NCBI RefSeq assembly: GCF_022867865.1
Contig: NZ_JALIEC010000008.1
Coordinates: 80,374-144,373 of the forward strand
From: Phaeobacter sp. J2-8
GTDB lineage: Bacteria; Pseudomonadota; Alphaproteobacteria; Rhodobacterales; Rhodobacteraceae
Reading direction: 5' to 3'
Length of the DNA stretch: 64,000 bases
The notes below the pieces were generated by a model. The model had not been told where the DNA came from. It searched no databases and saw nothing but the letters and a program-made list of their open reading frames with translations. The translations under genes and the position numbers were made by a program. Positions 1-9,298 of this stretch are shown in pieces (position 1 is the stretch's first letter; the number at the start of each line of letters is the position of its first letter).

Positions 1-350
1 GCACGGCCACGGCGCGCAGTGTCGCCATTGCCCGCAAGGGTATTCGCAACCTGTTGATCCATGCCAATATTCTATCGGGTGACATCGAAATTGACGAAAC
101 GGTTCAATTGGACATGCCCGATGAAACCTGTTTCGTCTTTGCCGAAAGGGCCGGTTTGATCGAATATCTGGTCGATCTGGGGGATGCGGTCACGCAGGGG
201 CAAACCATTGCCCGTATTTGGCCCAGCGACCGCACCGGCGAAGCGCCCGCATCCTGCAAAGCGGCCCGCAACGGCATCTTCACCGCCCGCCATATTCCGG
301 GTCTGGTCAAGGTCGGCGATTTCGTCGGCCTGGTGGCCGTTCCGGTTTAA
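1..350 (+). CDS. doeB: C-terminal part of DoeB-like N-acetyl-L-2,4-diaminobutyrate deacetylase
   Basis: The frame is already open at the window edge, so the N-terminal part with the zinc ligands lies outside; about 115 codons remain, ending in TAA at 348-350. What is visible is the C-terminal beta-barrel of the AstE/AspA (succinylglutamate desuccinylase/aspartoacylase) zinc hydrolases, with the typical lipoyl-like hairpin around LGDAVTQGQTIARI and a hydrophobic C-terminal strand. DoeB removes the acetyl group from N-alpha-acetyl-diaminobutyrate during ectoine breakdown. The assignment as DoeB, rather than another family member, rests on the convergent ectoine operon next door and is inference. 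The gene would belong to a doe cluster continuing to the left. Confidence 0.6.
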   Translation, partial: TATARSVAIARKGIRNLLIHANILSGDIEIDETVQLDMPDETCFVFAERAGLIEYLVDLGDAVTQGQTIARIWPSDRTGEAPASCKAARNGIFTARHIPGLVKVGDFVGLVAVPV

Positions 351-356
351 AACCAT

Positions 357-380
357 GGGCGCGCCGCCGGGGGCGCGCCC
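357..380. terminator. Hairpin between convergent genes
   Basis: GGGCGCGCC (357-365) pairs with GGCGCGCCC (372-380) over a six-base loop. It lies in the 38-bp gap between the stops of the doeB-like gene and the ask gene. The A-run at 349-352 gives a short U-run for leftward transcripts, so it could end the ectABC-ask message; the other side lacks a U-run. Confidence 0.5.
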
Positions 381-388
381 AAATTCCA

Positions 389-1810
389 TCACGCTGCGCG
401 CGACAGCTCTGGTTTGCGTTCTTCGATCATCTCGCCATGCAGCGCCTTGATCGCCGGTTTCAGCGCATCACGGTCAACCACGAATTGCACATCGACATTG
501 CGCGGCCCCTGACAAGCGCCAATCACATCCAGACCCTGATCGGACAGGGCACGCAACCCGCGCGCCAATACCGAAAGCCCGGACAGATCGCGACCAATCA
601 CAGACACCATGCCCAAAGTGCGGGTGGTGATCACCGCGCTTGGATATGCACGGGCCAAATCGTCCTCGACCCGGCGCATCGTCTTGAGCGAGGTATCAAG
701 GTAATGGGTGATTGTGTTGGCGTTCGACACCTTGGACACGATCCAGACCTTGTGACGTTTCAGCACCTCAAGGATCGTGGCATCATAACCTTTGACCCCC
801 ACCATGTCCTGTTCGAAGACTTCCAGCGTAACCACATTCTGGCCGGTCACAATCTCGGCGGCTGGGGTATCGGCGGGGCGATCGTCGATCAGCGTGCCGG
901 GATCACCGGGATCAAAGGCATTGGTCACCCGCAACGGCACATCCGCCTGACGCAGCATTTTCGCGGCCTTGGGGTGGATCGCCTCCATCCCCATGTTGGA
1001 CAGCTGATCCGCCACATCGAAATTGGTACGGCCCAGTTTTCTGACCGCATCTTCACCCACCAGCTTTGGATCACAGGACGACAGATGGAATTCCTTGTGA
1101 ATGATCGCTTCGCGCGCGCCGGTCAGCGCGGCCAGACGCGAAAATGTCACTTCGGAATATCCCCGGTCATATTCCCCCATCAGCCCCTCGGCGCATTGGG
1201 CATAACCGGTGATGATCGGCATTTCCGTGGCCGGATCAACGCCATCCAGCGCCTGAGTAATCCGTTCGTCCAGAGTGACATTACCTTCGTCACGCCAGCC
1301 GGAAAGATCGACAAAACGCGCATTCACCCCGGCGCGGCACAGCATCAATGTGGTGACAAAGGCGGAATGCGCCTCGCCCAGACCGGACAGCAATTCGCGC
1401 GTTTGCGACATGTGTTCATTCAGCCGGAAGTGGCCATAGGTACACAGCCGCTGCAAATCGACCAGACAATTGCGCGCGCCGTGCAGGCGTTCCTCGACAA
1501 AGGAATCTGCCTGTTGAATATCTGCCTGATGCTCCAGAACCTCAGCATGGGCGGCCTTCATCGCGATGGCAACACCGTCCAGCTTGTCATGCCAGCCATG
1601 ATTGGTGTCATCATTGGAAAACAGGGCAAAAACCCCCGGCTCACCCGACTTTTTATGTTCGAGCAACAGGTTGGTGATGCCGCCAAAAGCCGACACCACA
1701 AAGAAGCGACCATAAAGATCCGCGCCGGTATTTTCGCCGATAAACAGCGTTTCGCGCAGCTCTTTGAGGCGGGACATGGATGTCCCACCGATTTTTTCCA
1801 CAGTATGGCT
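389..1810 (-). CDS. ask: Ectoine-type aspartate kinase
   Basis: Aspartokinase of the Ask_Ect type, phosphorylating L-aspartate to feed aspartate-semialdehyde into ectoine synthesis. From the ATG at 1810 the protein is 473 aa. It opens with the nucleotide-binding motif KIGGTSM at residues 6-12, then the amino-acid-kinase domain to about residue 300, and two ACT-like regulatory domains in the last 150 residues. An upstream in-frame ATG at 1822 would overlap ectC by eight bases; I prefer 1810 because the kinase motif normally begins a few residues from the start. It is the last gene of ectABC-ask and follows ectC with almost no gap. Dedicated ectoine aspartokinases are usually less sensitive to feedback than the housekeeping enzyme; that is family knowledge, not visible here. 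Confidence 0.9.
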   Translation of the reverse strand, partial: SHTVEKIGGTSMSRLKELRETLFIGENTGADLYGRFFVVSAFGGITNLLLEHKKSGEPGVFALFSNDDTNHGWHDKLDGVAIAMKAAHAEVLEHQADIQQADSFVEERLHGARNCLVDLQRLCTYGHFRLNEHMSQTRELLSGLGEAHSAFVTTLMLCRAGVNARFVDLSGWRDEGNVTLDERITQALDGVDPATEMPIITGYAQCAEGLMGEYDRGYSEVTFSRLAALTGAREAIIHKEFHLSSCDPKLVGEDAVRKLGRTNFDVADQLSNMGMEAIHPKAAKMLRQADVPLRVTNAFDPGDPGTLIDDRPADTPAAEIVTGQNVVTLEVFEQDMVGVKGYDATILEVLKRHKVWIVSKVSNANTITHYLDTSLKTMRRVEDDLARAYPSAVITTRTLGMVSVIGRDLSGLSVLARGLRALSDQGLDVIGACQGPRNVDVQFVVDRDALKPAIKALHGEMIEERKPELSRAA

Positions 1811-1814
1811 CATC

Positions 1815-2213
1815 TCAGGCATCCTCGGTCACAAGCGCATATGACCCATCTTCGCGGTGCACCTCTGTGCCGGTCACCGGCGGGTTGAACACGCAGGCCA
1901 TGACCAATTCTTCTTCGGCCCGCAGGATGTGGCGGTCATGTTCGTTCAAGGCATACATCACGCCGGGCACGATTTCATGGGTTTCCCCGGTCGCCAGATC
2001 GGTGATCGATCCTTTGCCCTTCATGCAATAGACGCTTTCGAAATGGTTCTTGTATTCAAACGTATGTTCCGACCCTTCCTCAAGAAAGGTGATATGGAAC
2101 GAGAACCCCATGCCATCATCCGCCAGCAACATCCGCACCGAGGTCCAATTGGCATCGGCCACGACACGGTCGCGTTGGTCTTTGACGATCTTGTTGAAAT
2201 CTCTGACAATCAT
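1815..2213 (-). CDS. ectC: L-ectoine synthase
   Basis: Cupin-fold, iron-dependent ectoine synthase of 132 aa, the usual length. It closes the ring of N-gamma-acetyl-diaminobutyrate to give ectoine in the cytoplasm. Glu59, Tyr87 and His95 sit where the family's iron ligands are expected (offset by two from the numbering of the well-studied enzyme). The gene follows ectB after five bases and nearly abuts ask, so it is translated within one operon. No hydroxylase gene (ectD) follows, so the product here is probably ectoine and not 5-hydroxyectoine. Confidence 0.95.
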   Translation of the reverse strand: MIVRDFNKIVKDQRDRVVADANWTSVRMLLADDGMGFSFHITFLEEGSEHTFEYKNHFESVYCMKGKGSITDLATGETHEIVPGVMYALNEHDRHILRAEEELVMACVFNPPVTGTEVHREDGSYALVTEDA

Positions 2214-2218
2214 ATCGG

Positions 2219-3511
2219 TTACTCCGCCGCGAATTTTGTGGGTTGGTTGATCACGTCCCGCGCCGCATCCAAAAGGATGTCAAAGCCTTTGCGGAAGACG
2301 TCGACCGGCGTGGTCAGCGGGGCCAGAACCTTGACCACCTGATCCTCATTGCCGGAGGTTTCGATGATCAACCCGTTTTCATAGGCCCGTGCACAGATTG
2401 CCGAGGCCAATGCGCCGCTGCCGACGTCGACACCCTGCATCAATCCCCGGCCTTTCATGCGGGACCCGGGCACCATGGCCGCCAGATCGCTGAGGGCAAT
2501 GTGCACCAATGTGGTTTTTTCAACCAGCTCGGCCTGAAACGCGTCATCCGCCCAGAATTTTTCAATCGCCACGCGCGCAGTGACAAAGGCATGGGTGTTG
2601 CCGCGGAAGGTGCCGTTGTGTTCCGCCGGGCCGAACACATCATATTCGGGACGCACCAGAAGCATCGCCATCGGCAGGCCGAAACCGGACAGCGATTTCG
2701 CCATGGTGATGATATCGGGGGTCACGCCCATGTCCTCGAACGAGAAGAACGTGCCGCAGCGGCCACAGCCCGCCTGAATGTCATCAATGATCAGCAAGGC
2801 GCCATGTTTCTTGGCAATCGCGGCGATGGATTTGACCCATTCCGGGCGGGCGGCGTTCAATCCCCCCTCGCCCTGCACAGTTTCCAGCATGATCGCGGCC
2901 TGCGCATCCACACCGCCGGATTTGTCCGACAGCATCTGGTCAAGCTGGGCGGTCGTATCGGTATCGGCACCGAAATAGCCGTCATAGGGCATCCGCGTCA
3001 CGCCATTGGTCGCCATCCCGGCCCCACCGCGATGATAGCCATTGCCGGTCGCGGCCAGCGCGCCCATGGTCACCCCGTGAAAGCCATTGGTGAAGGCGAT
3101 GATATTGGTGCGGCCTGTGACCTTGCGGGCGATCTTCATCGCGGCTTCGACCGCATTGGCGCCGGTCGGCCCGGTGAACATCACCCGGTGATCCATGTCG
3201 CGCGGCGTCAGGATATGGTCTTCGAAAGCCGACAAGAAGGCCGCCTTGGTCCCGGTGTGCAGGTCCAGACCATGGGCAATGCCATCCCCGGCAATATGGT
3301 CGATCAATGCCGATTTCATATCCGGGTCGTTATGACCATAGTTCAGCGACGAGCAGCCGGCCAGAAAGTCGATCCAGCTGCGCCCTTCGGCATCGGTCAT
3401 CTCGGATCCGCTGGCGCGGTCAAACACCGCAGGCATGCCACGGCAATAGGACCGGGCGGCGCTTTCGCGGCGTTCAAAAATACGACGGGTTTCGTTCATG
3501 TCTTGTGTCAT
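2219..3511 (-). CDS. ectB: Diaminobutyrate--2-oxoglutarate transaminase
   Basis: Class III PLP-dependent aminotransferase of 430 aa. It converts aspartate-semialdehyde plus glutamate to L-2,4-diaminobutyrate, the first committed step of ectoine synthesis. The PLP lysine is Lys272 in TMAKSLSG, preceded by the [11 protein letters not shown] segment that holds the cofactor-ring Asp, and [13 protein letters not shown] binds the phosphate. Its position between ectA and ectC fixes the function. The start ATG at 3511 is preceded by AGGACG on the coding strand as a ribosome-binding site. Confidence 0.95.
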   Translation of the reverse strand: MTQDMNETRRIFERRESAARSYCRGMPAVFDRASGSEMTDAEGRSWIDFLAGCSSLNYGHNDPDMKSALIDHIAGDGIAHGLDLHTGTKAAFLSAFEDHILTPRDMDHRVMFTGPTGANAVEAAMKIARKVTGRTNIIAFTNGFHGVTMGALAATGNGYHRGGAGMATNGVTRMPYDGYFGADTDTTAQLDQMLSDKSGGVDAQAAIMLETVQGEGGLNAARPEWVKSIAAIAKKHGALLIIDDIQAGCGRCGTFFSFEDMGVTPDIITMAKSLSGFGLPMAMLLVRPEYDVFGPAEHNGTFRGNTHAFVTARVAIEKFWADDAFQAELVEKTTLVHIALSDLAAMVPGSRMKGRGLMQGVDVGSGALASAICARAYENGLIIETSGNEDQVVKVLAPLTTPVDVFRKGFDILLDAARDVINQPTKFAAE

Positions 3512-3546
3512 GAAACGTCCTTTCAGAATAAATTTTGGATTTGGAT

Positions 3547-4095
3547 TTACGCAGCGCGCACCAGTGTTCTGGGCTCGGCCAACGCAATCGTCACCATGTG
3601 TTCCGTGTCATGGTGGCCATCGAAATGCGCATCCCGTTCGAAATGCGGCTTATCCGCCAAAGCACCGCCAATCGCGCGGGCAAAGCCGCGAAACAGCGCC
3701 CAGGAGGCGTCATTGTCTTTAGTAATCGTGGTTTTCAGCTTGGTGGCATCATCGCAAGCGTCACGCTCGATCAACTCAAGCAGCATCTTGCGGCCAAGAC
3801 CCATGCCGCGTGCGGCGGGGCTGACCGCCACCTGCCAGACAAACAGCTCGTTCTTGCCGGGGACCATATGCCCGGAAATCCAGCCGACAATCGCCCCGTC
3901 CAATTCAGCCACCACACAGGTGTCGCGGAAATGATCCGCCTGAATCAGGTTGCAATACATCGAATTCTCGTCGAGCGGCTTGCAGCTTTTTACAAGCGCC
4001 CAGATGGCCGCCCCATCCGTCGCAGAAGGTTTGCGCAGACGGGGCAAAGGTTTTCGAGGGGTGTCGCTGTCTTTCGGCATGTGTTCCAACCTCAT
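3547..4095 (-). CDS. ectA: L-2,4-diaminobutyrate acetyltransferase
   Basis: GNAT-fold acetyltransferase making N-gamma-acetyl-diaminobutyrate from diaminobutyrate and acetyl-CoA. The open frame gives 182 aa from 4095; an alternative ATG at 4080 removes five residues. The family core is clear: residues IWALVKSCKPLDENSMYCNL near the N-terminus and the acetyl-CoA loop VSPAARGMGLGRKML in the middle. It is the first gene of ectABC-ask, 35 bases ahead of ectB, and diverges from the MarR-type regulator at 4319. Osmotic induction through that regulator is likely but not shown by the sequence. Confidence 0.93.
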   Translation of the reverse strand: MRLEHMPKDSDTPRKPLPRLRKPSATDGAAIWALVKSCKPLDENSMYCNLIQADHFRDTCVVAELDGAIVGWISGHMVPGKNELFVWQVAVSPAARGMGLGRKMLLELIERDACDDATKLKTTITKDNDASWALFRGFARAIGGALADKPHFERDAHFDGHHDTEHMVTIALAEPRTLVRAA

Positions 4096-4318
4096 AGTTC
4101 ATTTGATTAGCTAAGTAGTCGAATGATGCGAAAACTTCAACTACCAAAGCAAAATAAGCTAAAACCGCGTGATTTCGGCGATTTATCGCCTTATTTCACG
4201 GGGAATGGCGACATAATTAATTTGAATCACGAACCATTTGCCACAACTGCGCGGCAAATTTCACCGCTCAAATGCTTCATAGATTGAAACACCGGGCCAT
4301 TTCGTGCAAAACTACGCC
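4096..4318. promoter_or_regulatory. Divergent ectA / ectR promoter region
   Basis: This AT-rich intergenic stretch separates ectA (leftward) from the MarR-type gene (rightward) and must hold both promoters. AT-rich segments such as TAATTAATTT near 4216 stand out from the GC-rich surroundings. Known EctR proteins bind between ectA and their own gene. I could not pick one convincing dyad by eye. Confidence 0.55.
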
Positions 4319-4825
4319 ATGACAACACGCGCCAATGACCGTACCGATGACAGCCTGATTGCCCTGCGCCGCATCTTGCGCGCGACGGAATTGTTTGCGC
4401 GGGATCTTGCCCATGCGGTTGGTCTGACGCCAACGCAGCTGCGTGTTTTGCAAATTGTCGCGGAAAAAAGCAGCACCACCCCAAAGACGCTGGCCAATCA
4501 GATGGGGGTCAGCCAGGCGACCGTGACGGCGCTGGTCGACAAGCTGGTGCAAAGGGCGCTGGTGGAACGCATTCCATCAGAGCAGGATCGCCGCCAGATC
4601 AATGTCGTGGCGACGGCCCAGGGGCATGAACGTTTGGCCGATGCGCCCGACGCCCTGCAACAACGCTATGTTCAGGCGTTTTCCCGGCTTGCGGATTGGG
4701 AACAGGCGCAATTGGTGTCATCGCTGGAACGCGTGGCCGATATGCTGGACGCGCAGGATCTGGATGCGTCCCCGGTACTGACGGTGGGCGATATCAGCAC
4801 CGGGAAAAGCCTGGCCAAAAAGTAG
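4319..4825 (+). CDS. ectR: MarR-family regulator of the ectoine operon (EctR-like)
   Basis: Winged-helix MarR-type repressor, 168 aa from the ATG at 4319; a GTG five codons upstream (4304) is possible. The helix-turn-helix lies around residues 50-75 (TPKTLANQMGVSQATVTALV), followed by the wing with RIPSEQDRRQINV, the characteristic D-R beta-wing of the family. It diverges from ectABC-ask, the arrangement of ectR1 in ectoine producers, so it probably represses the operon at low salinity. This functional link is inferred from position. Confidence 0.82.
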   Translation: MTTRANDRTDDSLIALRRILRATELFARDLAHAVGLTPTQLRVLQIVAEKSSTTPKTLANQMGVSQATVTALVDKLVQRALVERIPSEQDRRQINVVATAQGHERLADAPDALQQRYVQAFSRLADWEQAQLVSSLERVADMLDAQDLDASPVLTVGDISTGKSLAKK

Positions 4826-5407
4826 TTAACCGCCGAATCCGGCCCGACCGCCACCGGCCTTGCCAAAGCCACCGCGTGACGCGGCAGTGGCGCGGGTCAT
4901 TGGCGGCTTACCGGCGGTCGCGGCGGGGCGGTTGAACTGTGACGTGTTCATTTTTGCCGAACCTTTGTTCGACGAAAAATTGCTGGTGCCGGCCGCATTG
5001 GTGAAACCGCCACCCTTTTTGTTATAGAGCGGCTGTGCGGCTGCGGTGCCGGACCGTCCCCCCAGCATATTGCCGATCAGGTAACCCGCCAGCAACGGCA
5101 TGAAGATACTGCCGGACCCGCCCTGGGTTGCGGCCGCTTCGGAGCCACAGGCGCCTTCGCCGTGCTGTTCTTCGCAAACCGCCTGGCTATCATAGCGCGG
5201 TGCGGCTTCGACATGCAGCGTCTCTGCGGCGGCAAAAGAGGTTTCGCAATCTTCGGGGGTAAAGCTTGAATCCGTAAACGCTGCATCCTTGCAGCTTTGC
5301 AGATCGGGAAAGGCGTTGGCGTCCACCGTTTCCTCTTCGCAGCCCGCCAGCGTAAACGCGGCGGCCCCAAGGATCGCGATGGCAACTCGTTTTGAGCGTT
5401 TGGTCAT
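4826..5407 (-). CDS. DUF1190-family lipoprotein (YgiB-like)
   Basis: Secreted lipoprotein of 193 aa from the ATG at 5407. A hydrophobic signal (IAILGAAAFTLAGC) ends in the lipobox LAGC, so the mature protein starts at Cys and is lipid-anchored. It is followed by a Cys-bearing acidic region, a GSGSIFMPLLAGYLIGNMLGG segment and a Gly/Arg/Ser-rich tail ending in GGRAGFGG. This composition is that of DUF1190 (E. coli YgiB/YjfM). The next gene encodes a glutathionylspermidine-synthase-like protein, the same pairing as ygiB-ygiC, which supports both calls. Biochemical role unknown. Its stop directly abuts the end of ectR (convergent). Confidence 0.8.
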   Translation of the reverse strand: MTKRSKRVAIAILGAAAFTLAGCEEETVDANAFPDLQSCKDAAFTDSSFTPEDCETSFAAAETLHVEAAPRYDSQAVCEEQHGEGACGSEAAATQGGSGSIFMPLLAGYLIGNMLGGRSGTAAAQPLYNKKGGGFTNAAGTSNFSSNKGSAKMNTSQFNRPAATAGKPPMTRATAASRGGFGKAGGGRAGFGG

Positions 5408-5452
5408 GAGTGTCCTGCCTTTAGTCAAATCGGAACGTCCGGGTTTCGAATG

Positions 5453-6679
5453 TTATACGCTGATATAATGCGGTTTGAACCGTGACAAATCCTGGGTGAT
5501 GCGGGATCGGTCCTCGCGGACACCAATGCCGACACAAGTGTCCCCCACCACCCAGGCACCGATCACGGGGCGGAAACCGTCGAACCGGGGCAGCGGAACA
5601 TAGGCCTGAATGATGCGCGGGTGTTCGTCATAGTCGGTATTTTGGGCCGCTTCGATCACCTCGCCGGATTTGATGATCTCGACCGATGCCCCTTCTCGCG
5701 ACAGGATCGGTTTGCGCACATGCCCCGCCGCCAGTTGCGCCGCGGCCCGGTCAAAGGCCTCTGCCACATCCGGCGCAGCCGCCCCCTGCCCTGCCAATGC
5801 GTCGCCGATGTCGGCCTCGAAAAATGCCGGCAAAAGATTGGGATGACCTTCGAACATTTGCCAGAGCACCGGCAAGAGCCCCTTGTTCGACAACAATGCC
5901 TTCCACGCGGGCTCCAGAAACAGGCACCCGGACCCGGCAATATGCGCGGCATAATCGTCGCGCAGCAGATCCTCCCATGGGTAGAGTTTGAACAACACCG
6001 CCATCACCCGGTCCTGATCGTCGAGGAATTGCCCCTCCTCGCTGATCGCTATCTTGTCGAGATCGCAATAATGCGCGCCAAGCCCGGCCTCGCGCGCGGC
6101 CCAGCCCATCGCTTCGACCGTGCCGTAATCTTCGGGATTGCCGCCGACGGCCGTAAAATGCAGGTCGCTGCCGCCCTCGAACACCGCGCCAAACCGCGCG
6201 ACCAGCGCCTCGTGAATGCCATTGAACTGGTCACAGCCTTCGGCCAACACGCCGGCGGCCAGCTGATCCTCCAGCCATTGCCATTGAAACGCCGCGCTTT
6301 CATAGAGCGACGTCGGCGTATCGGCATTATATTCCAGCAGCTTCGCCGGGGTCTTGCCGTCATAGGCAAAATCAAACCGGCCATATATTTCCGGGTCCGC
6401 GCGCCGCCAGCTTTCTGCGACCAGATCACGATGCGCTTCTGGAATTGCCAAACGCTCCATCAGCGCCTCGCTGTCGATGATCCTGGCAACGGCCTCGCGG
6501 CACATGGCGTGCAATTCGGTTGCCGGATCTTCCAGATCATTTTCGATCTGTTCCAGCGTAAAGGCATAGGCCGAGGTTTCATCCCAATAGGGTTCGCCGT
6601 GCATGTCCGCAAAGGTAAAACCGACCTCCTCGGCATGGGCGCGCCAATTGGGCCGTTCCGGCAAAGTGACCTTCTGCAT
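5453..6679 (-). CDS. Glutathionylspermidine synthase-like ATP-grasp protein (YgiC-like)
   Basis: 408 aa from the ATG at 6679, which starts MQKVTLPERPNW; upstream codons are non-family sequence. The protein matches the C-terminal synthetase domain of glutathionylspermidine synthase (GspS/YgiC/YjfC). It has the FDFAYDGKTPAKLLEYNADT core with Mg/ATP-binding acidic residues, a middle region LFKLYPWEDLL, and the C-terminal REGASVEI segment. There is no amidase domain. The family ligates peptides or amines with ATP, but the substrate of YgiC-type proteins is unknown. It forms a two-gene operon with the DUF1190 lipoprotein, 45 bases downstream. Confidence 0.82.
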   Translation of the reverse strand: MQKVTLPERPNWRAHAEEVGFTFADMHGEPYWDETSAYAFTLEQIENDLEDPATELHAMCREAVARIIDSEALMERLAIPEAHRDLVAESWRRADPEIYGRFDFAYDGKTPAKLLEYNADTPTSLYESAAFQWQWLEDQLAAGVLAEGCDQFNGIHEALVARFGAVFEGGSDLHFTAVGGNPEDYGTVEAMGWAAREAGLGAHYCDLDKIAISEEGQFLDDQDRVMAVLFKLYPWEDLLRDDYAAHIAGSGCLFLEPAWKALLSNKGLLPVLWQMFEGHPNLLPAFFEADIGDALAGQGAAAPDVAEAFDRAAAQLAAGHVRKPILSREGASVEIIKSGEVIEAAQNTDYDEHPRIIQAYVPLPRFDGFRPVIGAWVVGDTCVGIGVREDRSRITQDLSRFKPHYISV

Positions 6680-7080
6680 CTGACGCTCCCTGCTTGTCTG
6701 CGGCCAAAATCCAGTCAACTTGGCCGTCCAGTACCCTGCCCCGCCCATTTAGGCGCTATTGAACAGGCTTACCAGACGTGCCCGATCCAGCGGACAGAAC
6801 ACAAGCCGATTCCATTGGAATCATTTGGCAATTTCGCGGCCTGCTTTGTGGTTTTGGCGGGACAACGCGGAAAATCCCGCGCCCTGTGGATAAATCTTGT
6901 ATAACCCAAGGTGCCGGGGTTTTGGGCAGTTCGGCATTCTAACCAGTTGAAATACATCAATTTAACAGCATGACGCCCGCCCATCACCCAAACCGGCCAC
7001 CACCCGCATTCGTCCATCTCGTCAGCTTTTTGTAGACTTACGGGTGTTTGCTGATGTAGTCGTAAGAAAAACAATAACCG
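6680..7080. promoter_or_regulatory. Upstream region of repABC
   Basis: About 400 bases without a supported gene. It contains a perfect 15-base dyad GATTCCATTGGAATC (6808-6822), a perfect DnaA box (6885-6893) followed by TATAAC (6900-6905), and CTTACG (7037-7042) mirrored by CGTAAG (7061-7066) just before repA. RepA proteins of this class usually repress their own promoter together with RepB, so the 7037-7066 dyad is a candidate operator. None of these roles is proven by sequence alone. Confidence 0.5.
6885..6893 (-). other. DnaA box
   Basis: TGTGGATAA is the exact reverse complement of the consensus DnaA box TTATCCACA and lies 190 bases before repA. A single box may be chance, but its place in front of a replication module makes it worth noting. 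Confidence 0.45.
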
Positions 7081-8312
7081 ATGAGGACGGTGCAGATGAG
7101 AGAGCTTCTAGGCTCGGCGACGCTTGGCAACTTCAGCGAAGCGTTGGACGAAGCCCTGCGTCAGCAGGCCAGCAGGCTACATGCGCCCGATTCGCGCAAA
7201 TCTGACAAGGGTTTGCGCCGATTCACCATCCGCGAAATGGCCGATATTGCCTTTCGTATGAACTATAATACCCTGCGCCATCATCTCAAGGCCATCGAAG
7301 GTTTGCCAGAGGGCGAAATGGAATCCGGCAATCGCCGGACCTTCTCGCTTGAAGAGATCCACGAAATCCAACAGCGGCTTTATGAAGCCGGCAAGATTTC
7401 CAATGACATGTACCCCGGTAAACACGAGGGCGACGAAACCACCAAGATCCTGTGTTACAACCTGAAAGGTGGGGTCTCCAAGACCACATGCTCGGCCAAT
7501 CTGGCGCAATTTCTGGCCATGCGTGGCTTCAAGGTTCTGATTGTCGATCTCGACCCGCAGGCAAGCTGCTCTGACTTGTTTGATATTCAGGCCGACCTCG
7601 ACAATATCGCGTCGATTTATGATGTGCTGCGCTATGAAGAGCAAAGCAGCGGTGACGCGCGTGTGCCAATCGCAGATGCGATTCAAGCCACCTATTTCCC
7701 CAATATCGACATCATTCCCGGTTCGATCTCTTTGACCGAATTCGAATATGAAACCGCCACCGCCGCCGCCCAGGGCATCCCGTTTTACTCGCGGATTTCC
7801 GATGCGCTGAGCGTCGTCGAAGACGCCTATGACGTGGTGATTTTTGACACGCCACCCCATATGTCGTTCTGCGTGATTGCCGCGCTTTATGCCTCAAACG
7901 CGATGCTGATCCCGCTTTCGGCCGGCATGCTGGATGTGGTCAGTCTGGTGAAATTTCTGGATCTTGCATCAAGCACCCTGGAAAGCATCGAAGGTGTCGA
8001 CCCGGACAAACGGTTTGATTTTGTCCGGCTGTTGTTGACCCGGTATTCGCCCAATGATCCGGCGCAATTACAGCTCAGCTCGTTCCTGCGCAATACGCTG
8101 GGCAATTCGATGCTGAACACCGATTTCCTGAACTCGACCGCGATAGCCGACGCGGGCAATACGATGAATCCCTGCTCGAGGTCGATCCGTCAAGCTTCAC
8201 CCGCAAGACTTATGACCGCATTCTGGAAAGCCTGCATGGCATTGCCATGGAGATTGAGCGGGAAATCATGATTGGCCGCAACCGGATCGACGAGAATGAG
8301 GAGACCGCATAA
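7081..8312 (+). CDS. repA: Plasmid partition ATPase RepA, frame broken near 8160
   Basis: ParA-type ATPase of repABC replicons, partitioning the plasmid and repressing the operon. The N-terminal third is a DNA-binding region with a MerR-like segment (FTIREMADIAFRMNYNTLRHH). The deviant Walker A motif KGGVSKTT is at about residue 130, the A' motif VDLDPQAS follows, and Walker B is VVIFDTPP. The family sequence runs normally to STAIADAGNT. It then continues one frame over as LLEVDPSSFTRKTYDRILES and ends in ENEETA-stop at 8310-8312. One missing base near 8158-8168 explains this; as written the frame ends at 8271 with an unrelated tail. The restored stop TAA shares its last A with the repB ATG, the usual tight coupling. 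Confidence 0.88.
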
Positions 8313-9265
8313 TGGCCCGTTCCGTTTTTGAAACCGGCCCCGGCCCGGCAAAGCCAGATGAGGCCGCGCCGGACCGCCCGGCGCGGCCCAAACGCAAACC
8401 GATCATCAAGGGCGGCGCCGCCAGCGACAAATACATCCGTGCCGCCACCCAGGGCGGTGCCGACCGCACCTATCAGGAAATTGATGTCGACCAGATTCAG
8501 GACAGTCGCATTCGCGACCGGATCGACGTCAACGAAGATCTGGACAGCCTGGTCGAAAGCATCGAGGCCAATGGTCAACAGATCCCGATCCTTGTGCGCG
8601 TCGCCCAGGGCGGCGACAAAGCCTATGAGATTGTGGTTGGCCGTCGGCGGCTTGCCGCGACCCGGCGTCTGGGACGCACCCGGATCAAGGCCTTTGTCTC
8701 CAAGATGGATGACCGCGAGGCTTTTGTTGCGCAGGGGATCGAAAACTCTGCCCGGTTGGAAACCAGTTACATCGAACGCGCCCGCGCCGCGGCGCAGGGG
8801 ATTGATGCCGGGTATGAGCAAAAAGACATTGCCGAATTCCTGAGCATTTCGCGCACGCTGATCAACTTCATGGTCAAAAGCTATCAGGCCATCGGCGAGG
8901 ATCTGGTGCTGGCCATTGGCCCGGCGCGGGGCGTTGGACGACGCAATTGGGACAAGCTGATCAGCGAAATGAGCCGCGCCGGGATCTCTCGCAAGGCGGC
9001 GCTGAAACTGGTGGACCGATCGCTGGACGACAGCGTCGACCGGTTCCATGCGGTGCTGAAGGCGGTGCAATCCGGTGGCAAGCGCCCTGCCCCACCGCCC
9101 GCCGCAGCCCAGCATGATTTTCTAAATGGACGCGTGTCCATCAGTCAGAAATCGCGGCAATTGGTGATCAAGACCCGCAAAGACGCCCCACCAGAGATGT
9201 TGGAGCAAATCAGAGACCAAATCGAACAGGTCATCCGAAACTTTGAAGGTAAAGAGGAGGAGTAA
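8312..9265 (+). CDS. repB: Plasmid partition protein RepB (ParB family)
   Basis: 317-aa centromere-binding protein of the repABC module. Residues 55-130 form the ParB N-terminal domain, with VDQIQDSRIRDR and the arginine-rich VVGRRRLAATRRLGRTRIKA box used in CTP binding by relatives. An HTH lies near residues 170-190 (KDIAEFLSISRTLINFMV). The C-terminal third carries basic, dimerising helices (PPEMLEQIRDQIEQVIRNF). It starts on the last base of repA. The likely binding sites are the TTTACC/GGTAAA palindromes at 9299, 10715 and 10774. Confidence 0.92.
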   Translation: MARSVFETGPGPAKPDEAAPDRPARPKRKPIIKGGAASDKYIRAATQGGADRTYQEIDVDQIQDSRIRDRIDVNEDLDSLVESIEANGQQIPILVRVAQGGDKAYEIVVGRRRLAATRRLGRTRIKAFVSKMDDREAFVAQGIENSARLETSYIERARAAAQGIDAGYEQKDIAEFLSISRTLINFMVKSYQAIGEDLVLAIGPARGVGRRNWDKLISEMSRAGISRKAALKLVDRSLDDSVDRFHAVLKAVQSGGKRPAPPPAAAQHDFLNGRVSISQKSRQLVIKTRKDAPPEMLEQIRDQIEQVIRNFEGKEEE

Positions 9266-9298
9266 AGCGTAAGCAACTGTAAAAAAACAACAAAACTG

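Noticed and set aside
218..1888. Long plus-strand open frame of 556 codons opposite ask/ectC
   Set aside because: It is the antisense shadow of the aspartokinase gene in GC-rich DNA; its peptide is His/Gln/Arg-rich and resembles no family.
2243..3934. Long plus-strand open frame of 563 codons opposite ectB/ectA
   Set aside because: Shadow of ectB with atypical composition; no start signal.
6769..7074. Minus-strand open frame of 101 codons between the YgiC-like gene and repA
   Set aside because: No ribosome-binding site, atypical composition, and it covers the dyads and the DnaA box; treated as non-coding.
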